DNA of 64,000 nucleotides from Leucophora obtusa (GCA_949987735.1 OX465298.1:172569345-172633344); one strand, 5' to 3'; counted from the stretch's first letter, positions 34,276 through 45,948 are shown. A program made the numbers and translations. The notes: generated by a model not told the origin, from the letters alone.

Positions 34276-35335
34276 AATATTTTATTAAAATCTTGTTCAC
34301 AAGAGTTGTTAAAAAATGTTTTTACTTCACACAAATCTTCATAAATTTTCTGGTTGACGACGCCTTGAATTTCATTTTACAAATTAAAATTTCATTTTAT
34401 TAACCTTTCTAAAATTCCTGAAACTTAAAAAAATAACGAAAAATATTTTGCAAAATTTATCATGTTTTAAATCACTTTTCTAACAAATTGAATGATTAAT
34501 TGCCTTACTTTGTATCTTTACTCTCTTCAGATTCTTCAATGTTTGCATACAATAAATCTTTGCTTTTTTCAGTATTTAGCAAAAAAAAAAGTATTTAACA
34601 CACTGCTTGACAGATAAACTGGGAGACACAGAAAAATGTTTTCTCAAAAAAAGAAAAAAAATAACGACAAAAACATGGAAACTAACAATTCAGAATATGC
34701 CACATTTATATAGGAGTATTCATCCAGTTTTGATGTTTTTTTTTGCATATTAAAGGAACTTTCAATATCCTCTTTCTATCTGCGATGTTTTTTTTTTTTG
34801 CAATATGAACCATTTTATTTGCTTTTTCATAAAGTTAACAACAGATTTAGCCACCATCCTGAATACATACAACTTGTTGTTATAAAACATTTCCCATGAC
34901 AAAAAGAAATGTCAGTTTAAAATGTTCCAAACTATACACGTATGATATAAGAGTGGATCGATTTTTTTTTTACCAAACAGTGTGTTTTTATAATCAGGAG
35001 AAACCGACAAAAATAAGAGATAATTGTAAAAAATAAATAGATATATTTTAAAAAATTTAATGGATTTGTTCTAAAGTTATAACCAATAATATGCCAAAGA
35101 CAACTACAATTCGCACTGCTTTTCTGGAATTCGAATTACTCTGTTGAATTTGAAACAAGTATAAAAGTTAGATCTTTAAATGAATAACTGAATCGATAGT
35201 ACGTATAGAAGTTAAAATATATGTTAATATATCGTTTTATAAACTAAAAACTGGACGAAACTACAAAATATTTAAAAACGAAATAATTGCATACTTTTTA
35301 TCAAAATAATGATTCGAAAAAAAATTGTGTGTTTA
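34276..35335. other. AT-rich non-coding DNA, nothing recognised
   Basis: No gene, TIR pair or RNA-like module supported. Some stretches (34480-34960) have the mixed composition of possible unique host DNA. Confidence 0.35.
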
Positions 35336-38075
35336 AAGCACCGTAAGTTGTTTCGATTTCACGTGAAAAAACTGTTGTACTCCATATAAAAAAAAAATAT
35401 ATTTTTCACGATTATGAGTTTCACGTGAAAAATATGTAGAGTTTGTTTTTACGCAAATTTAATGTACAAGACTATTACTTTTCTGGTGAAAAAGTGACAG
35501 TTTGTGTATATTGTGATTGTGTCTTTGCTACACTCTAAAAATTGCGTGTAAAATTACTGCTATAAATAGAGTAAGATTTCATGTCAAACTGCACAGAATG
35601 CGTAACGTTAGGCACAAAATGTGTACAAAATTTAATTAGACACTTTTGTCTTTAAAAAAACACACAAATATAGTATTTTGAATGTTTGTATACATGTTTC
35701 TAAATTAATAAACATTTGCTCGTTATATTTACACACATTATGCCTAAATTTTAATATCAGGCATAATATGCGTAACTATACATACTTAAAGTAGTACTAG
35801 AAAAAATGTCAAAATGCAAAAAAAGGAAATATAAATTAGAAATTTAAAGAAAAATATACGGTTTTTAAAGCTAAAATTCAGAAAACGAATCCCAAATATG
35901 AATTAAAAAAAGACTAAATTAAAACATAACGAAGTGGATTAAAAGTGAGTAATCTAATCGAAAATTTCACAAATACTATCTAAATAATTTTTAAAATATC
36001 ATTTCAGATAATAAATACAATTCAGCAGTACGCAGAATAGGATGCAGATGCGGTTAAAAATCATTTGTTGCCATCAGCAGTAATGTTTAACATTTGGTAT
36101 AGTGAAACGGAAGGCGTAATATTGCGTAGATCCGCATGACTTCCTACATATTTCTTATTTTTATCAAATATCGTGTTCTGTAACCGTGTCTTTCGCTTGT
36201 CAACTGTGCTCTTTTGGATATGTCGGAGGTTTTCAACTATCGATTCTGAAAACATTTTCAGTCAGAAAAATCATCCTATTCAGAGGAATTTTTGTAGAAA
36301 AACCTTTAGGTTAACAGGATTTTTCAATATGAAATATTTGTTAGAATTTCAAGAAGATTCTATTGAAGACATTCCCTAGAATCCCAGAAGCTAAGAGTTC
36401 CGTACGTAAGAAGATCTCTATAATATCTCTATAATCTAAGACGTTTCATTTTCGAAAAATTTCTTGCTTTTTCATGGGAATAAGTGCAGGCTTTTTCAAT
36501 AAGAAGAAGTCCTTAGGATATGATTTTTTTAAACTCTTCTGGATCTGATTATTTTTTATAGGAAAAATCCATCAAAATCAAACTGATCTTCTTTTCCAAA
36601 AAAAACCTCAGACTCTATTGGTTTTCTTAAGAAGAAACTCCGTTGGAAGGAATTTTCCGTGGAAAAGGTGTCCAGAATCTGAGGGGTTTCTATAGGATAA
36701 ATTCCGTTAATAGGTTTTCTTTTAGAAAAATTCCTGAAAATCTAAATGTTGCTTATAGAAAAAAGTTCTTAGGAACTGAGGTTTTCCTAGGCAAAATCCC
36801 TTTGAGTCTGAGTGTTTTTCTATAGAATAAGGTCCTCAGAATCTGAGAGTTTTTCAAGTGGGATTTTTTGTTCTTCTGCATAAAAAAGTACTTAAGATCT
36901 GAATAGCACTTTTCCTGTAGTGTCTGAAAACCTTTTCCTAAAGCAAAATCCTCGGATTAAAATTAATTTTTCTTACAGAAAGCCATTAGTTTCTGAGGTA
37001 TTTTTCTAAAGAACACTCTCTGATTTTGGCGTCTTTTTCCAAAGAAACCCTCAGGTTTATAATAGTTTTTCATATACCTCATATTTTTTTCATATTTTCT
37101 CGCTGAGACTTTTTCAGTAGGAACATTAAGAAAAAAATTCCTCCTGTAAAAACATCCTTGAATTTTTATATATAAAACCCTCAGATTCTGCTACAGAAAA
37201 CACCAGATTCTAAGCATATCTGAAATATTAAAAAATCTTTTCCATATGGAAAATAATTTTTCATATAAAAAAGAAAAACACTAGAAAAAAGCTTATAGAG
37301 AAATGTTCTTGAAAAAAATCTCAAAATAAATAGTTAAAATGTGTACTAAGACTTATAGAAACCTAAAGATTTTTTGGAAAAGTTGTTATAATATCGGTGT
37401 TTTTTTTATAGGAAAAGGTCCTTATAGTTTAAAGTTTTAAAAGGGCCTGTTATAATTCAGAGAAAAAATTTGCGGTTTTCTACAAAAAAACTAAAATTTA
37501 ATCCATTTTGTTGTGAATTAAAATTTTTTGTTGAAATTGGGAATATTAATGATAATTCTTTTTGTTGTTATTCCGTATTTTTCTTTAATTGTTATGTTTT
37601 CTTTCATTAATAAACTAATTAGTAATTACCTTCGAAAATGTATTTTGTTTTATTTTGAGGAACAATATATGATACAGTATTAAAAAAAGATTTTTGTTGT
37701 ATATGTACGCAATATTAAGCGTGTTTCTGATCACCTTTAATGTCAGTTCACGCATTTAATATAGCTTTTTTAGACACTTAAAATTTAAATTCAAACAAAA
37801 TTCAAATGTTGCTAAAGCTTTTTGATACAATTAAAAAAGTACTTTTAAACACATTGTGTCTATTTATTTTAAACACATTGTGTCTATATATTTTGATTTT
37901 AAACATTGTGCCTATTTTTACCCAATTTATAGTAGGTATCAAGTTACCTCCTTTTAATAGAGTACATTTCAACAAATATTTATTAGAGTGTATAAAATTA
38001 AAAAATTGTTTATTTTTATAATTTAAATTGCGTTTTGAAGCCTTCAGAGTTCGAGGGAAACAACTTACGGTGCTT
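35336..38075. mobile_element. 2.7-kb TIR element containing a degenerate satellite
   Basis: AAGCACCGTAAGTTGTTTC (35336-35354) and its exact reverse complement (38057-38075) bound the element. TTTCACGTGAAA occurs twice near the left end. A minus-strand ORF (36061-36255, 64 codons) has no recognisable transposase motif. Most of 36240-37480 is the satellite below. The target duplication is ambiguous (AT-rich TTAA-like flanks). Confidence 0.75.
36240..37480. repeat. Degenerate tandem repeat, TTTTTCTATAGAAAAA/TCAGAATCTGAG type
   Basis: Units of roughly 50-70 bases combine a CCTCAGAATCTGAG-like half with TTTTTCTATAGRAAAA. The clearest units are at 36600-36860; those further out are decayed. A short block at 46640-46790 has the same words (CAGAATCAGAGGGTTTTTCGATAGAAAA), so the unit exists elsewhere. 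The small ORFs here (36173-36379, 36643-36825) are repeat translations. Confidence 0.7.
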
Positions 38076-38955
38076 AAAATAGCAAAAATTATTGTTATTT
38101 TTTGTGGCGAATGATTATTGTAATTTCAATGGCTAAATTATTAATACGTATAGGGGACATAATATCATTCTAATAAATTTTTTTCTAAACTGAAAATTAT
38201 TATTTTCTATAGTATGCCCTTATAACATTTCATTTAACGTAACGCTGATATAAAAGTCTATGCAAAAAAAAAGATGTTTATTGAATATATAATTCTAAGT
38301 CATCATCAACATTCAGTCAGTACAATATATACAATATCAGCATCACAGTTGTTGTCGGCATTTTGTGCCATTGTGTCATTTAACTTTCACAGCACATTAA
38401 ATGAGCGAGTAGCAAGTTTTAGTTGGCAGTTGAAATAGTAGCAACAGTAGCAGCTGCTGTTAACTGTTGCTAATTGATGTGATTTTAATTGAGGTTGCAA
38501 TTTGCAATTTGTCTCAAAACATTGACATTATTGACATATTTGACATGTCTTCACAACTCTTATAAAACGTTTTGTTTAATATTTTTTTTTTTTTTTATTC
38601 TTGCTATTTTTGAATTTTTTTTCTGTTTACTCTTCTGTTTTTAAGGATCTAATTCTTTGGCCAATATTGTTTAATGTTGCCCTTTGGCAAATAAGAAAAG
38701 GGAAAACAAAATTTATTCCATTATCATATAAAATTTACGTTTAATGGGTATAAATTGAAATTTAATACAAATGTTAGAAATTTGTATGCAGATGAAATTT
38801 TAAATTTATTTTGTAAAAAAGGTGGATTATGCTTTAAGAAATAATATCAATTTACAGGTAAGAATGATGTCGGAAAACGTGTTCTAAAAAAAGTGAATTT
38901 TAATTTAGAAATTTAAAAGACCTCTTTATTTTTTGTATAAAATTGTACAATATGA
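38076..38955. other. Probable unique host DNA
   Basis: At 38300-38570 the composition is mixed with ATCAGCATCA and GTAGCAACAGTAGCAGCTGC, unlike the surrounding transposons, and no repeat partner was seen in the window. It may hold conserved non-coding sequence. No exon was recognised. Confidence 0.35.
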
Positions 38956-38957
38956 CA

Positions 38958-39297
38958 ATAGCCGTGTTTTCGACTTAACTATATCCGTTAACTCATAAAA
39001 AAATTTAAAGTGCATAAAACCGCGCTTAAGACGAAAATAACATATGACTTTTCGTATGCACGTTAACTTTCAACACGGATAATTATCAACGTTGAAAACT
39101 CAACGTTTATACATTTTCACATCTAACGTAACTTATTCGTGTTATTTCCTAAAAACTTTTGCTGAGGTACGTTCGATTATAACGAAACAATTATAAACAT
39201 AACGTTTTTAAAATTTTTTTGTACTACAATCGGTTTAACGTAGATTTGCTTTAAATACTTAACGTTGATAGGCATGAGACAAAATACGGCTAATATT
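38958..39297. mobile_element. Probable MITE with TAGCCGT ends and AACGTT motifs
   Basis: TAGCCGTGTTTT (38958) faces AAAATACGGCTA (ending about 39297), and AACGTT/TAACGT words repeat many times between. Flanking bases do not form a clear duplication, so the call is tentative. Confidence 0.5.
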
Positions 39298-39374
39298 CCA
39301 ATGTCATAGAAATTTATTAAAATATTAAAAATAATGTAACGTTGTAACAACATTATATACATGCTATGGATGTA

Positions 39375-40274
39375 AAGGGTTCTTCAATAAGAGCGCTACA
39401 AAAGTTTTTTTAAATAAAACAAAAACGGTTTTGGATATCAATGAAATTCTTTATTCCTGTGAAAGTACGTTCGATGCCATTATGTATGGAAATCGATCTC
39501 TTTTGCATGGCCACCACGGGCACGCTTGCAGAAGTCCAGACGCTGAACCCAATTTTCGGCGGTTTTCAAGCATAAATCGGCCGATATTCGTATGAAGTTC
39601 ATCCATCGTCGCTGGCTTATTAGCATAGACCATAGATTTGACGTAGCCCCACAGGAAATAGTCCAACGGCGTCAAATCGCACGACCGAGGCGGCCAATGG
39701 ACTGGACCATTTCGTGAGATAACACGTTCTCCAAACTTGGTTTGCAATAAATTGATTGTGACATTCGCTGTGTGGCTTGTGGCGCCGTCCTGTTGGAACC
39801 ACATGTCCTCCAACTCCATATCATCCAATTGGGGCCAAAAATATTCGGTTATCATTGAACGGTAGCGATTCCCATTCACAGTAACGTGCCGGTCTTGATC
39901 ATCACGGAAGACGTATGGCCCAATGACGCCGCCGGCCCATAAACCGCACCAAACCGTAATTTTTTCGGGATGCAATGATGACTCATGGAGTACGTGTGGA
40001 TTGCTGTCTGACCAATAACGCATATTTTGTTTATTGACGAAGCCATTCATTATGACGACCATAAATTGGACGTAGCGCTCTTAACGTTGAGGCCACTGAC
40101 TCCGAATGTCGGTAGTAAATTTTAATAATTTCGACTCGTTGTTGGCTCGTATATCTTTCCATCATGAAATGGCAGACCTTACTGAAGAGAAATGTCAAAA
40201 GAGCGGCAAGAAATATGGCGTCGTTTGCTGTCCCTGACTTTCTACTTTTGTAGCGTCCCTGTCGAAGAACCCTT
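39375..40274 (-). mobile_element. Tc1/mariner-type element, doubly deleted
   Basis: The 31-bp terminal inverted repeats (39375-39405 and 40244-40274) agree at 26 positions: AAGGGTTCTTC at the outside and CGCTACAAAAGT inside. TA lies on both sides (39373-39374, 40275-40276). At 900 bp it is shorter than a complete element. Confidence 0.9.
39451..40165 (-). pseudogene. IS630/Tc1/mariner-superfamily transposase, broken
   Basis: The protein starts at 40162 (MERYTSQQRVEIIKIYYRHS, the N-terminal helix-turn-helix part) and in that frame hits a stop at 40031-40033. The join to the catalytic part, NGFVNKQNMRYWSDSNP, is in another frame near 40045, so the second DNA-binding half and the first catalytic aspartate are deleted. 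The remaining domain keeps KITVWCGLWAGGVIGPY, the second D in WFQQDGATSHTA and the third D in SCDLTPLDYFLWGYVK, with 36 residues between. After ELHTNI another shift throws the C-terminus into a wrong frame; the usual ending (ENWVQRLDFCKRARGGH) is readable in an alternate frame near 39530. It cannot make active enzyme. Confidence 0.88.
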
Positions 40275-40276
40275 TA

Positions 40277-40703
40277 GTTGATGTAATAATAAATAAGTAG
40301 TTTCTTAAGTTAAAAACGCTACTTTATATTCAAATTTAAACTATAAATATTTTCCATCAAAAACTTTTTATTTAGATCTCAGTTCGAAAATAAACGAAAT
40401 TACAATTATATTAATTACCAGCAAAAAAAATATGCAAGTCATGCTTTACAAACCACTTCTTTCATCGCTTTCAAAGTATTCGTTAATGTATATATAGTGC
40501 TTATTTGGAAGTAATTTATTTAGAAGTAATTGATTTAGAAGTAAGTTTCGAATAAGTATTTTTCGCTACTGGGCCCATTTTTCACCGGTGTAATAAAAAA
40601 TTGGAAATAAAACTAATTAACTCATTTTATTAAAGTACGCCGTAAAACAACTTTTCCAAACAACTTTTTTTTAGAATAAACCCTTGAAAATCAAAAACAA
40701 AAG
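40277..40703. repeat. Fragment of a CCCAGC-1 3' end (minus)
   Basis: From 40418, CCAGCAAAAAAAATATGCAAG then TCATGC and CAAACCACTTCTTTCATCGC match the reverse complement of the right end of 44189-45104 and the left end of 60347-62998. Similarity fades by about 40570. The rest of the stretch is unclassified. Confidence 0.6.
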
Positions 40704-42078
40704 AAACGAGTAAAAAGGTTAAAGTCGGGCATGCCGACTATACAATACCCTACACCAGTCTGGTTAAAAGCCAACTAATGTTTGGATCCGAAATTCGAAT
40801 GGGATAAAATGGGACTTGTGTCAAAATTTTATATAATGTGAGTCAGCGAACCAAATTTCATTAAAATATCTTAATATTTGCGACCTGCAGTTTGTAACAG
40901 AGCCAATTTTGGGGGGACCCTTATATGGGCACTAGGTCTAAACATGGACCGGTGTTAACAAAAATTAATAGGCTTCGTCTTTGAGTTGACATAGGTCGTT
41001 GTACCAAATTTCATCAAAATATCTTAATATTTGCGACCTTCAGCGTATAAAAAGTATAATTTTGGGGGGACCCTTATATGGGCACTAGGTCTAAACATGG
41101 ACCGATTTTAACCAAAATCAATAGGCTTCGTCCTTGAGCCGACATAAGTCGGTGTACCCAGTTTCATCAAAATATCTTAATATTTGCGACCTGTAGAGTG
41201 CGCACAAGAATGCATGGACAGATATACAGACGGACGGACGGACAGACGGACATCGTTAAATCGAAATTAAAAAAAATTCTGACCCGATCGGTGGGTCTAG
41301 GACCAATATTTTTTGGTGTTACAAACATCAGCACAAACTTATAATACCCTGACCACGTAGGTGGTTACAATCGGTTCATGTTTAGACCTAGTGCCCATAT
41401 AAGGGTCCTACCAAAATTATATTGTTTATACGCTCCAGGTCGCAAATATTAAGATATTTTGATAAAATTTGGTCCACAGACCTATGTTGGCCCAAGGACA
41501 AAGCCTATTGATTTTGGTGAACATCGGTCCATGTTTAGACCTAGTGCCCATATAAAGGTCCTACCAAAATTATATGGTTTATACGCTGCAGGTCGCAAAT
41601 ATTAAGATATTTTGATGAAATTTGGTACACTGAATTATGTTGGCCCATGGACGAAGCCTATTGATTTTGGTGAACATCGGTCTATGTTTAGACCTAGTGC
41701 CCATATAAGGGTCCCCCCAAAATTATATTGTTTATACGCTCCACGTCGCAAATATTAAGATATTTTGATTAAATTTGGTACACAGACCTATGTTGGCCCA
41801 AGGACGAAGCCTATTGATTTTGGTGAACATCGGTCCATGTTTAGACCTAGTGCCCATATAAGGGTCCCCCCAAAATTGGCTTGGTTACAAACTGCAGATC
41901 GTAAATATTCAGATATTTTAATGAAATTTGGTGCACTGACTCACATTATAGAAAATTTTGACGCAAGCCCCATTTTAACCCAATCGAATTTCGGATCCAA
42001 ACATTAGTTGGCTTTTACACAGACTGGTGTAGGGTATTGTATAGTCGGCATGCCCGATTTTAACCTTTTTACCCGTTT
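40704..42078. repeat. Large inverted repeat of GGGCATGCCGAC repeat with 153-bp monomers
   Basis: Both ends read AAACGRGTAAAAAGG toward the centre, then GTCGGGCATGCCGACTATAC-type sequence. The plus arm (40704-41366) holds two monomers 153 bases apart (AACATGG at 40941 and 41094) and a GACAGA/GACGGACG tract at 41217-41252. The minus arm holds four monomers exactly 153 bases apart (CATGTTTAGACC-type words at 41375, 41528, 41681, 41834) and starts in mid-monomer. The ORF at 41765-42007 is a repeat translation. Confidence 0.85.
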
Positions 42079-42083
42079 TAGTC

Positions 42084-43071
42084 TACTAATTTTCTGCAGA
42101 TTCTTCAGTACAATTTGTTATTTTCAATGAACTAAAAAATAACTTAAATATAACTAAAATTCTGTAAATTTAACAGTTTTACTTTTGCTATTCTTATTTA
42201 ACTAGGAAAAAAAAATCTGCTAATTTCAGCAGTTTTTTCTGCATCATTTTTAACTAATTGTTACTAACTTTTTCTGTTATTTTTACAGATTTATTTCTAT
42301 GAGTTTGACTATAAAACTGAATATCGTCCTAAAGTTTTTTATTATGAAATTCTGAGTGTTTTTATTTTATTTTTATTGATTGATTATATCATAAAATTTT
42401 ATTAAGTGTACAAACTAGGAATAATAGACATTAATGTACATAACTTTGTAAATAATATAATTTTGAAAATATCAGTTTTAAAATTTAGGATAATAAAATT
42501 TTAAGTAGAGCTATTCATAATCAACCACATAAAAAATCCAAAATGTCTTAACCATAAATTTTCTAAGATTTTCTTTCGGCAATTTTTATATTTTCTTCCA
42601 AAAAATATATGAACTTGGATGCATCATTCTTCTTCATCATCAACAACAAACTTCTTTTCCAAAAACTTAAATAAACATGCATTTTAGAGTGGGTCTTATT
42701 TAGTAAAATTGCAAATTTAACCCGTAGCTCCCACTAGAAATGTTCACTTGCATAAAAAATATAGTGGGAGAAAAATTAGGATGATCGCATATCCAGATAG
42801 CATGGCGCAACCGTTCTAAATTTAAAAAAAGTGTTTTATTCGGGTAAACGGATTTTTTAGAATTTTTCTGAATATTTTGATATAACGTTTGCGTAAAAAG
42901 GCTATTCAGTACTATCCAGTGAGAAATTGCCAGCAATGATTTTTGAAATAACGAGTTTTATATATTGATATAAAAATTTCTAGGAGGAATTCCAGTAAAA
43001 ATTCGGAAAATGACAAAATAAGGACCACTCTAATGCACATACTAACATCGAAAGATGATGCTTTAGTACAC
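42084..43071. other. AT-rich DNA with TAACTA/TTTACAG-type motifs
   Basis: At 42090-42310, CTGCAGATT, TTTAACAGTTTTACT and AACTAATTGTTACTAAC resemble the motif style of the 46811 and 51347 elements, so this is probably one of that group. No gene; the minus ORF 42700-42936 has no known domain. Confidence 0.35.
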
Positions 43072-43552
43072 TCAAAATAGTTTGTAGTTTAAATTAACTG
43101 AAAATGTAATTTAAAATAAATGAAAAATCACTTAAAAACCGGTCTACTGACTTTTCATTTAAATCAAAAGAACTTTTCATTTATTTTTAAATGTTAATAA
43201 ATAAACTACAAAATCCTTAAAAAATAATGATTTTTCATTTATTTGTTTTTTTTTTAAATTTCAAAAAATTAACTACAAAATCCGTAAGAATAAATGATAT
43301 TTAGTTTATTTGGTTTTTTTAACTGACCTAGAAATCGAAAGGGAATTCTTTTTTTAACAACACATTTTAAATGAAAATATTAACTGTAAAAGAAAATCCG
43401 TATTTATATGTAATTTGTTTTTTAAATAAACGACAAAAACAGTTAAAAAATATATTTCTTTGTATTTTAACTGTATAATCATTTAAAAATAAATGTACGG
43501 ATAACTTTTTAAATAAACTACAGTCAGTTACTGTAATAATATTTTCAGTGTA
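43072..43552. mobile_element. CACTCAAAA-ended element, family F2
   Basis: It starts CACTCAAAATAGTTTGTAG and ends ATATTTTCAGTG. AAATAAATGA and AAATAAACTACA recur in the interior. Related sequence is at 6010-6200 and 7557-7920. The target duplication was not resolved. Confidence 0.5.
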
Positions 43553-44186
43553 ACATTTTCAACGATGTTAATAATGATGATGAGGTCGTCTTTCTACAAA
43601 TATAGCATTTTAAGTTTTTAACATTTGATACGTGCTACACACGACAACATGCATTCACACATAAAACCATATCACTTTTATTATTATTATTCTGATACCA
43701 AAATAAATAAAAAATCCGTAATATTGTTGGTAATACTTACCACAAGTAGTAGTGAGTGACTAGAAGTATCTACCACATATATTCATTGTAATATTCAAAG
43801 TACTTGCAAAGTAGTCATAAAGATGATTTATCATCACATGGTTAGTTTTACTTTTTTTTCTTCTTGTAACATTTTTGATCAAATTTGTGTTTATTGTATG
43901 TAAAAAAAAGAAGTGAAATAAGCTGTCAGGTTAACAGTGATTTAAAAGGAAATTTTATCAAAAATTGGTGTAATATGATATACTCATTTTCTACACTGAT
44001 CCCTGAGTCCTTAAAATTAAATTTGTTGATTTTAACACATATTTTGTTAAATTTAACATATCTAAATATAAGTAAAAGATTAATACAACTACAGTTTTAT
44101 TTATAATTATACTGAGCGTAAACTTTGTTCAAATTATACCTAGAGTCTAGGTAACTTCCCCGGAACTCCTCCATATTATCTAAAGC
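43553..44186. other. Probable host intronic DNA
   Basis: Mixed-composition sequence without detected repeats (43560-43860). The 73-codon ORF at 43885-44106 has no recognisable domain. Confidence 0.3.
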
Positions 44187-44440
44187 TGCCCAGCAAAAAA
44201 AGAGATGCCGAAATAGCAGAAAAAGAACTACAATTGATAATCTAGATGTGCTTCTTTTTTAACATAAATACTAATGATTTTAACATTGAGTTGTCATAGG
44301 AGAGGAGTACTCCGACTTTAACATTTTTTAGTACTTTTTAAACGAGTGCAAAGGAAGCTCTTTTTCACCAATTTAAATTTAAAATTAAATTCTTCGCAAA
44401 AAAAAAATATTTTTTTTTTATTTTACAAAAGTTTTTTATT

Positions 44441-44506
44441 GCCGCCATCGAGTATCGAACTTGCGACTTCACGATTGCTGGTCTAGCACTCTACCACTGA
44501 GCTATT
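44441..44506 (-). repeat. tRNA-like module, CCCAGC-1 complete copy
   Basis: On the minus strand: TAGCTCAGTGGTAGAGTGC (a textbook A-box/D-arm), an anticodon-arm region with AGC in the loop, GTCGCAAGTTCGATACTCG (B-box with one or two changes). It ends in GGCGGC with poor acceptor pairing. It resembles a tRNA-Ala(AGC)-type sequence; that identity is inference. Confidence 0.75.
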
Positions 44507-44790
44507 CTTTGATATGAAAGTTGACTGGCATAAAAACACCACTTTGTCAATACGAGATATTGTGCTTTATTCTCTTCAATAAAAGTACTTATTAAACAAG
44601 TGTAAACGGTGCACTCTAATTCAATATTGTTTTCAGCACTATTTTCACAGGTACATAAAGAACAATTTCACATAATTTTTTGTATATATATTTTTGAAAA
44701 TTAAAAAAATATTGATTTTAAACAAATTAATTAAAAATATTAAAAAAAAAATAATAATATAAAAAAAATTTAAAAAAAAAATATTATTGG

Positions 44791-44820
44791 TCCCGCCGGT
44801 AATCGAACTTGCGACCCTCT
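44791..44820 (-). repeat. Second B-box-like module in CCCAGC-1
   Basis: On the minus strand: AGAGGGTCGCAAGTTCGATT then ACCGGCGGGACC. This is the 3' half of a tRNA-like sequence, with the A-box half missing. Confidence 0.6.
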
Positions 44821-45106
44821 GTTTGGAAATGCCAAATGATACCAAAATCACTTTTTAGGATCACTTTTAGAGCAATTACTCTTTAGCAGCAATATTTAAG
44901 TTATTTTTTCGATGTTGTGCAGAAGTAATTCTAAAAAAGCTGTAAAAATATACTAACGGATACTTTGGAAGCAGGAAAGAGGTGATTTTTTGAAGTTGTT
45001 CAGAATAGCTTCTAAAAAGCAGTAAAAGTACTCTAACGGATATTTGTGAAGCAATAAAAGAAGTAGTTTGAAAGCACTACTTCCGATTTTTTTTTTTTGC
45101 TGGGTG

Positions 45107-45576
45107 TGTAGGGATACTCTGGAGGAATAAACACTTTGTCCGTTTTGCTCTATCTCGAGGGCACTTTTTAAAATGTAAAATTTTTATTGAAAATTTTTGA
45201 GGGTCCAAAGCTCCATTTTTTGGACCCTCCAAGGGCAATTTTTTGAAAGAGATAACCTTTCCAAGGGGGTTTTATATAGTTAGGGTTAGTCGAAATTTTC
45301 GTCAATTTTCCTCTATTTCTCTTAGTTTTCGATTTGAAAAAATCGGGAGGGATAGCAATAACGGCATCTTTGAAACTTGGGATTCACTGGTAGCGCCATC
45401 TATCGGGTATTAGCAGAAACATGAATAAATTATATAAAATATTAAAAACTAGTTAGAAATAATTTTGAAAATTAACACACAAAATTGGTTTAAGTACTGA
45501 GAATTTTTAGTATTGAGTTAAATGGAGATAACTAAAATCTTTGTTTAATTCAGTCTTTCATTTAGATCTTTATTAC
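45107..45576. repeat. Dispersed repeat related to 63405-63660 (inverted)
   Basis: Shared in opposite orientation: AAGAGATAACCTTT against AGGTTATCTCTATT, CGAAATTTTCGTCAATTTT against AAAATTGATGAAAATTTCG, and TCGGGAGGGA against TCCCTCCCGA. The TCTTAGTTTTCGA phrase also occurs in the 55780-56330 repeats. Confidence 0.55.
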
Positions 45577-45883
45577 AGCCCAGCAAAAAATTTTCAAAAT
45601 AGGGAATCGAGTTGGGAATCAGGTATTTTTGGTAGAACGCCTTCCCAATTGGATTACCAACTTGTTTCTTTTAACAAGGCGTGAGACTAAATGCAATCGA
45701 TTCTTTGGAATCGCAATGGTAGCTAGTTACTATTTTTCTTACAGAACACCTTTGATTTTTAGTAAAAGAAGGTGTTCTAATAATAAAAAGAATAAGCGAG
45801 TTTCTAAAAATAGATATTCTCAAAATAAATAGAATTTACGAATTAAATTTTAAAATAAATAAAAAAAACTTACACATGTGTTT

Positions 45884-45948
45884 CGTTGGGATTTGATCCC
45901 TGGCTTCCTGCGTGTCAGGCGGATACTCTTCCACTGAGCCACCGTCTT
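45884..45948 (-). repeat. tRNA-like module in the 45579 element
   Basis: On the minus strand: TGGCTCAGTGGAAGAG (A-box), TCCGC-CTGACAC-GCAGG, which can fold as an anticodon arm with GAC in the loop, then GGGATCAAATCCC (B-box with perfectly paired T-stem). The anticodon triplet would read valine codons if it were a tRNA. The acceptor ends do not pair. Confidence 0.7.

Larger units (their letters stand above)
44189..45104. mobile_element. CCCAGC-1 element, complete copy with tRNA-like modules
   Basis: CCCAGCAAAAAAA (44189) and TTTTTTTGCTGGG (ending 45104) are inverted ends. TG flanks both sides (44187-44188, 45105-45106). In order it has the conserved left block (ACTACAATTGATAATCTAGATG), a minus-strand tRNA-like module (44441-44506), a central block with CAATAAAAGTACTTATTAAACA, a second B-box-like module (44791-44820) and the right block with repeated AGCAGTAAAAGTACTCTAACGG. 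No ORF resembles a transposase. Other copies: 22694-24165, 60347-62998, and a fragment at 40418. Confidence 0.9.

Noticed and set aside
36061..36255. 64-codon minus ORF inside the 2.7-kb TIR element
   Set aside because: Checked for transposase motifs (DDE/D blocks, helix-turn-helix, THAP or BED fingers) and none were recognised.
41765..42007. 80-codon ORF
   Set aside because: Lies wholly in the 153-bp monomer repeat; conserved only as repeat DNA.
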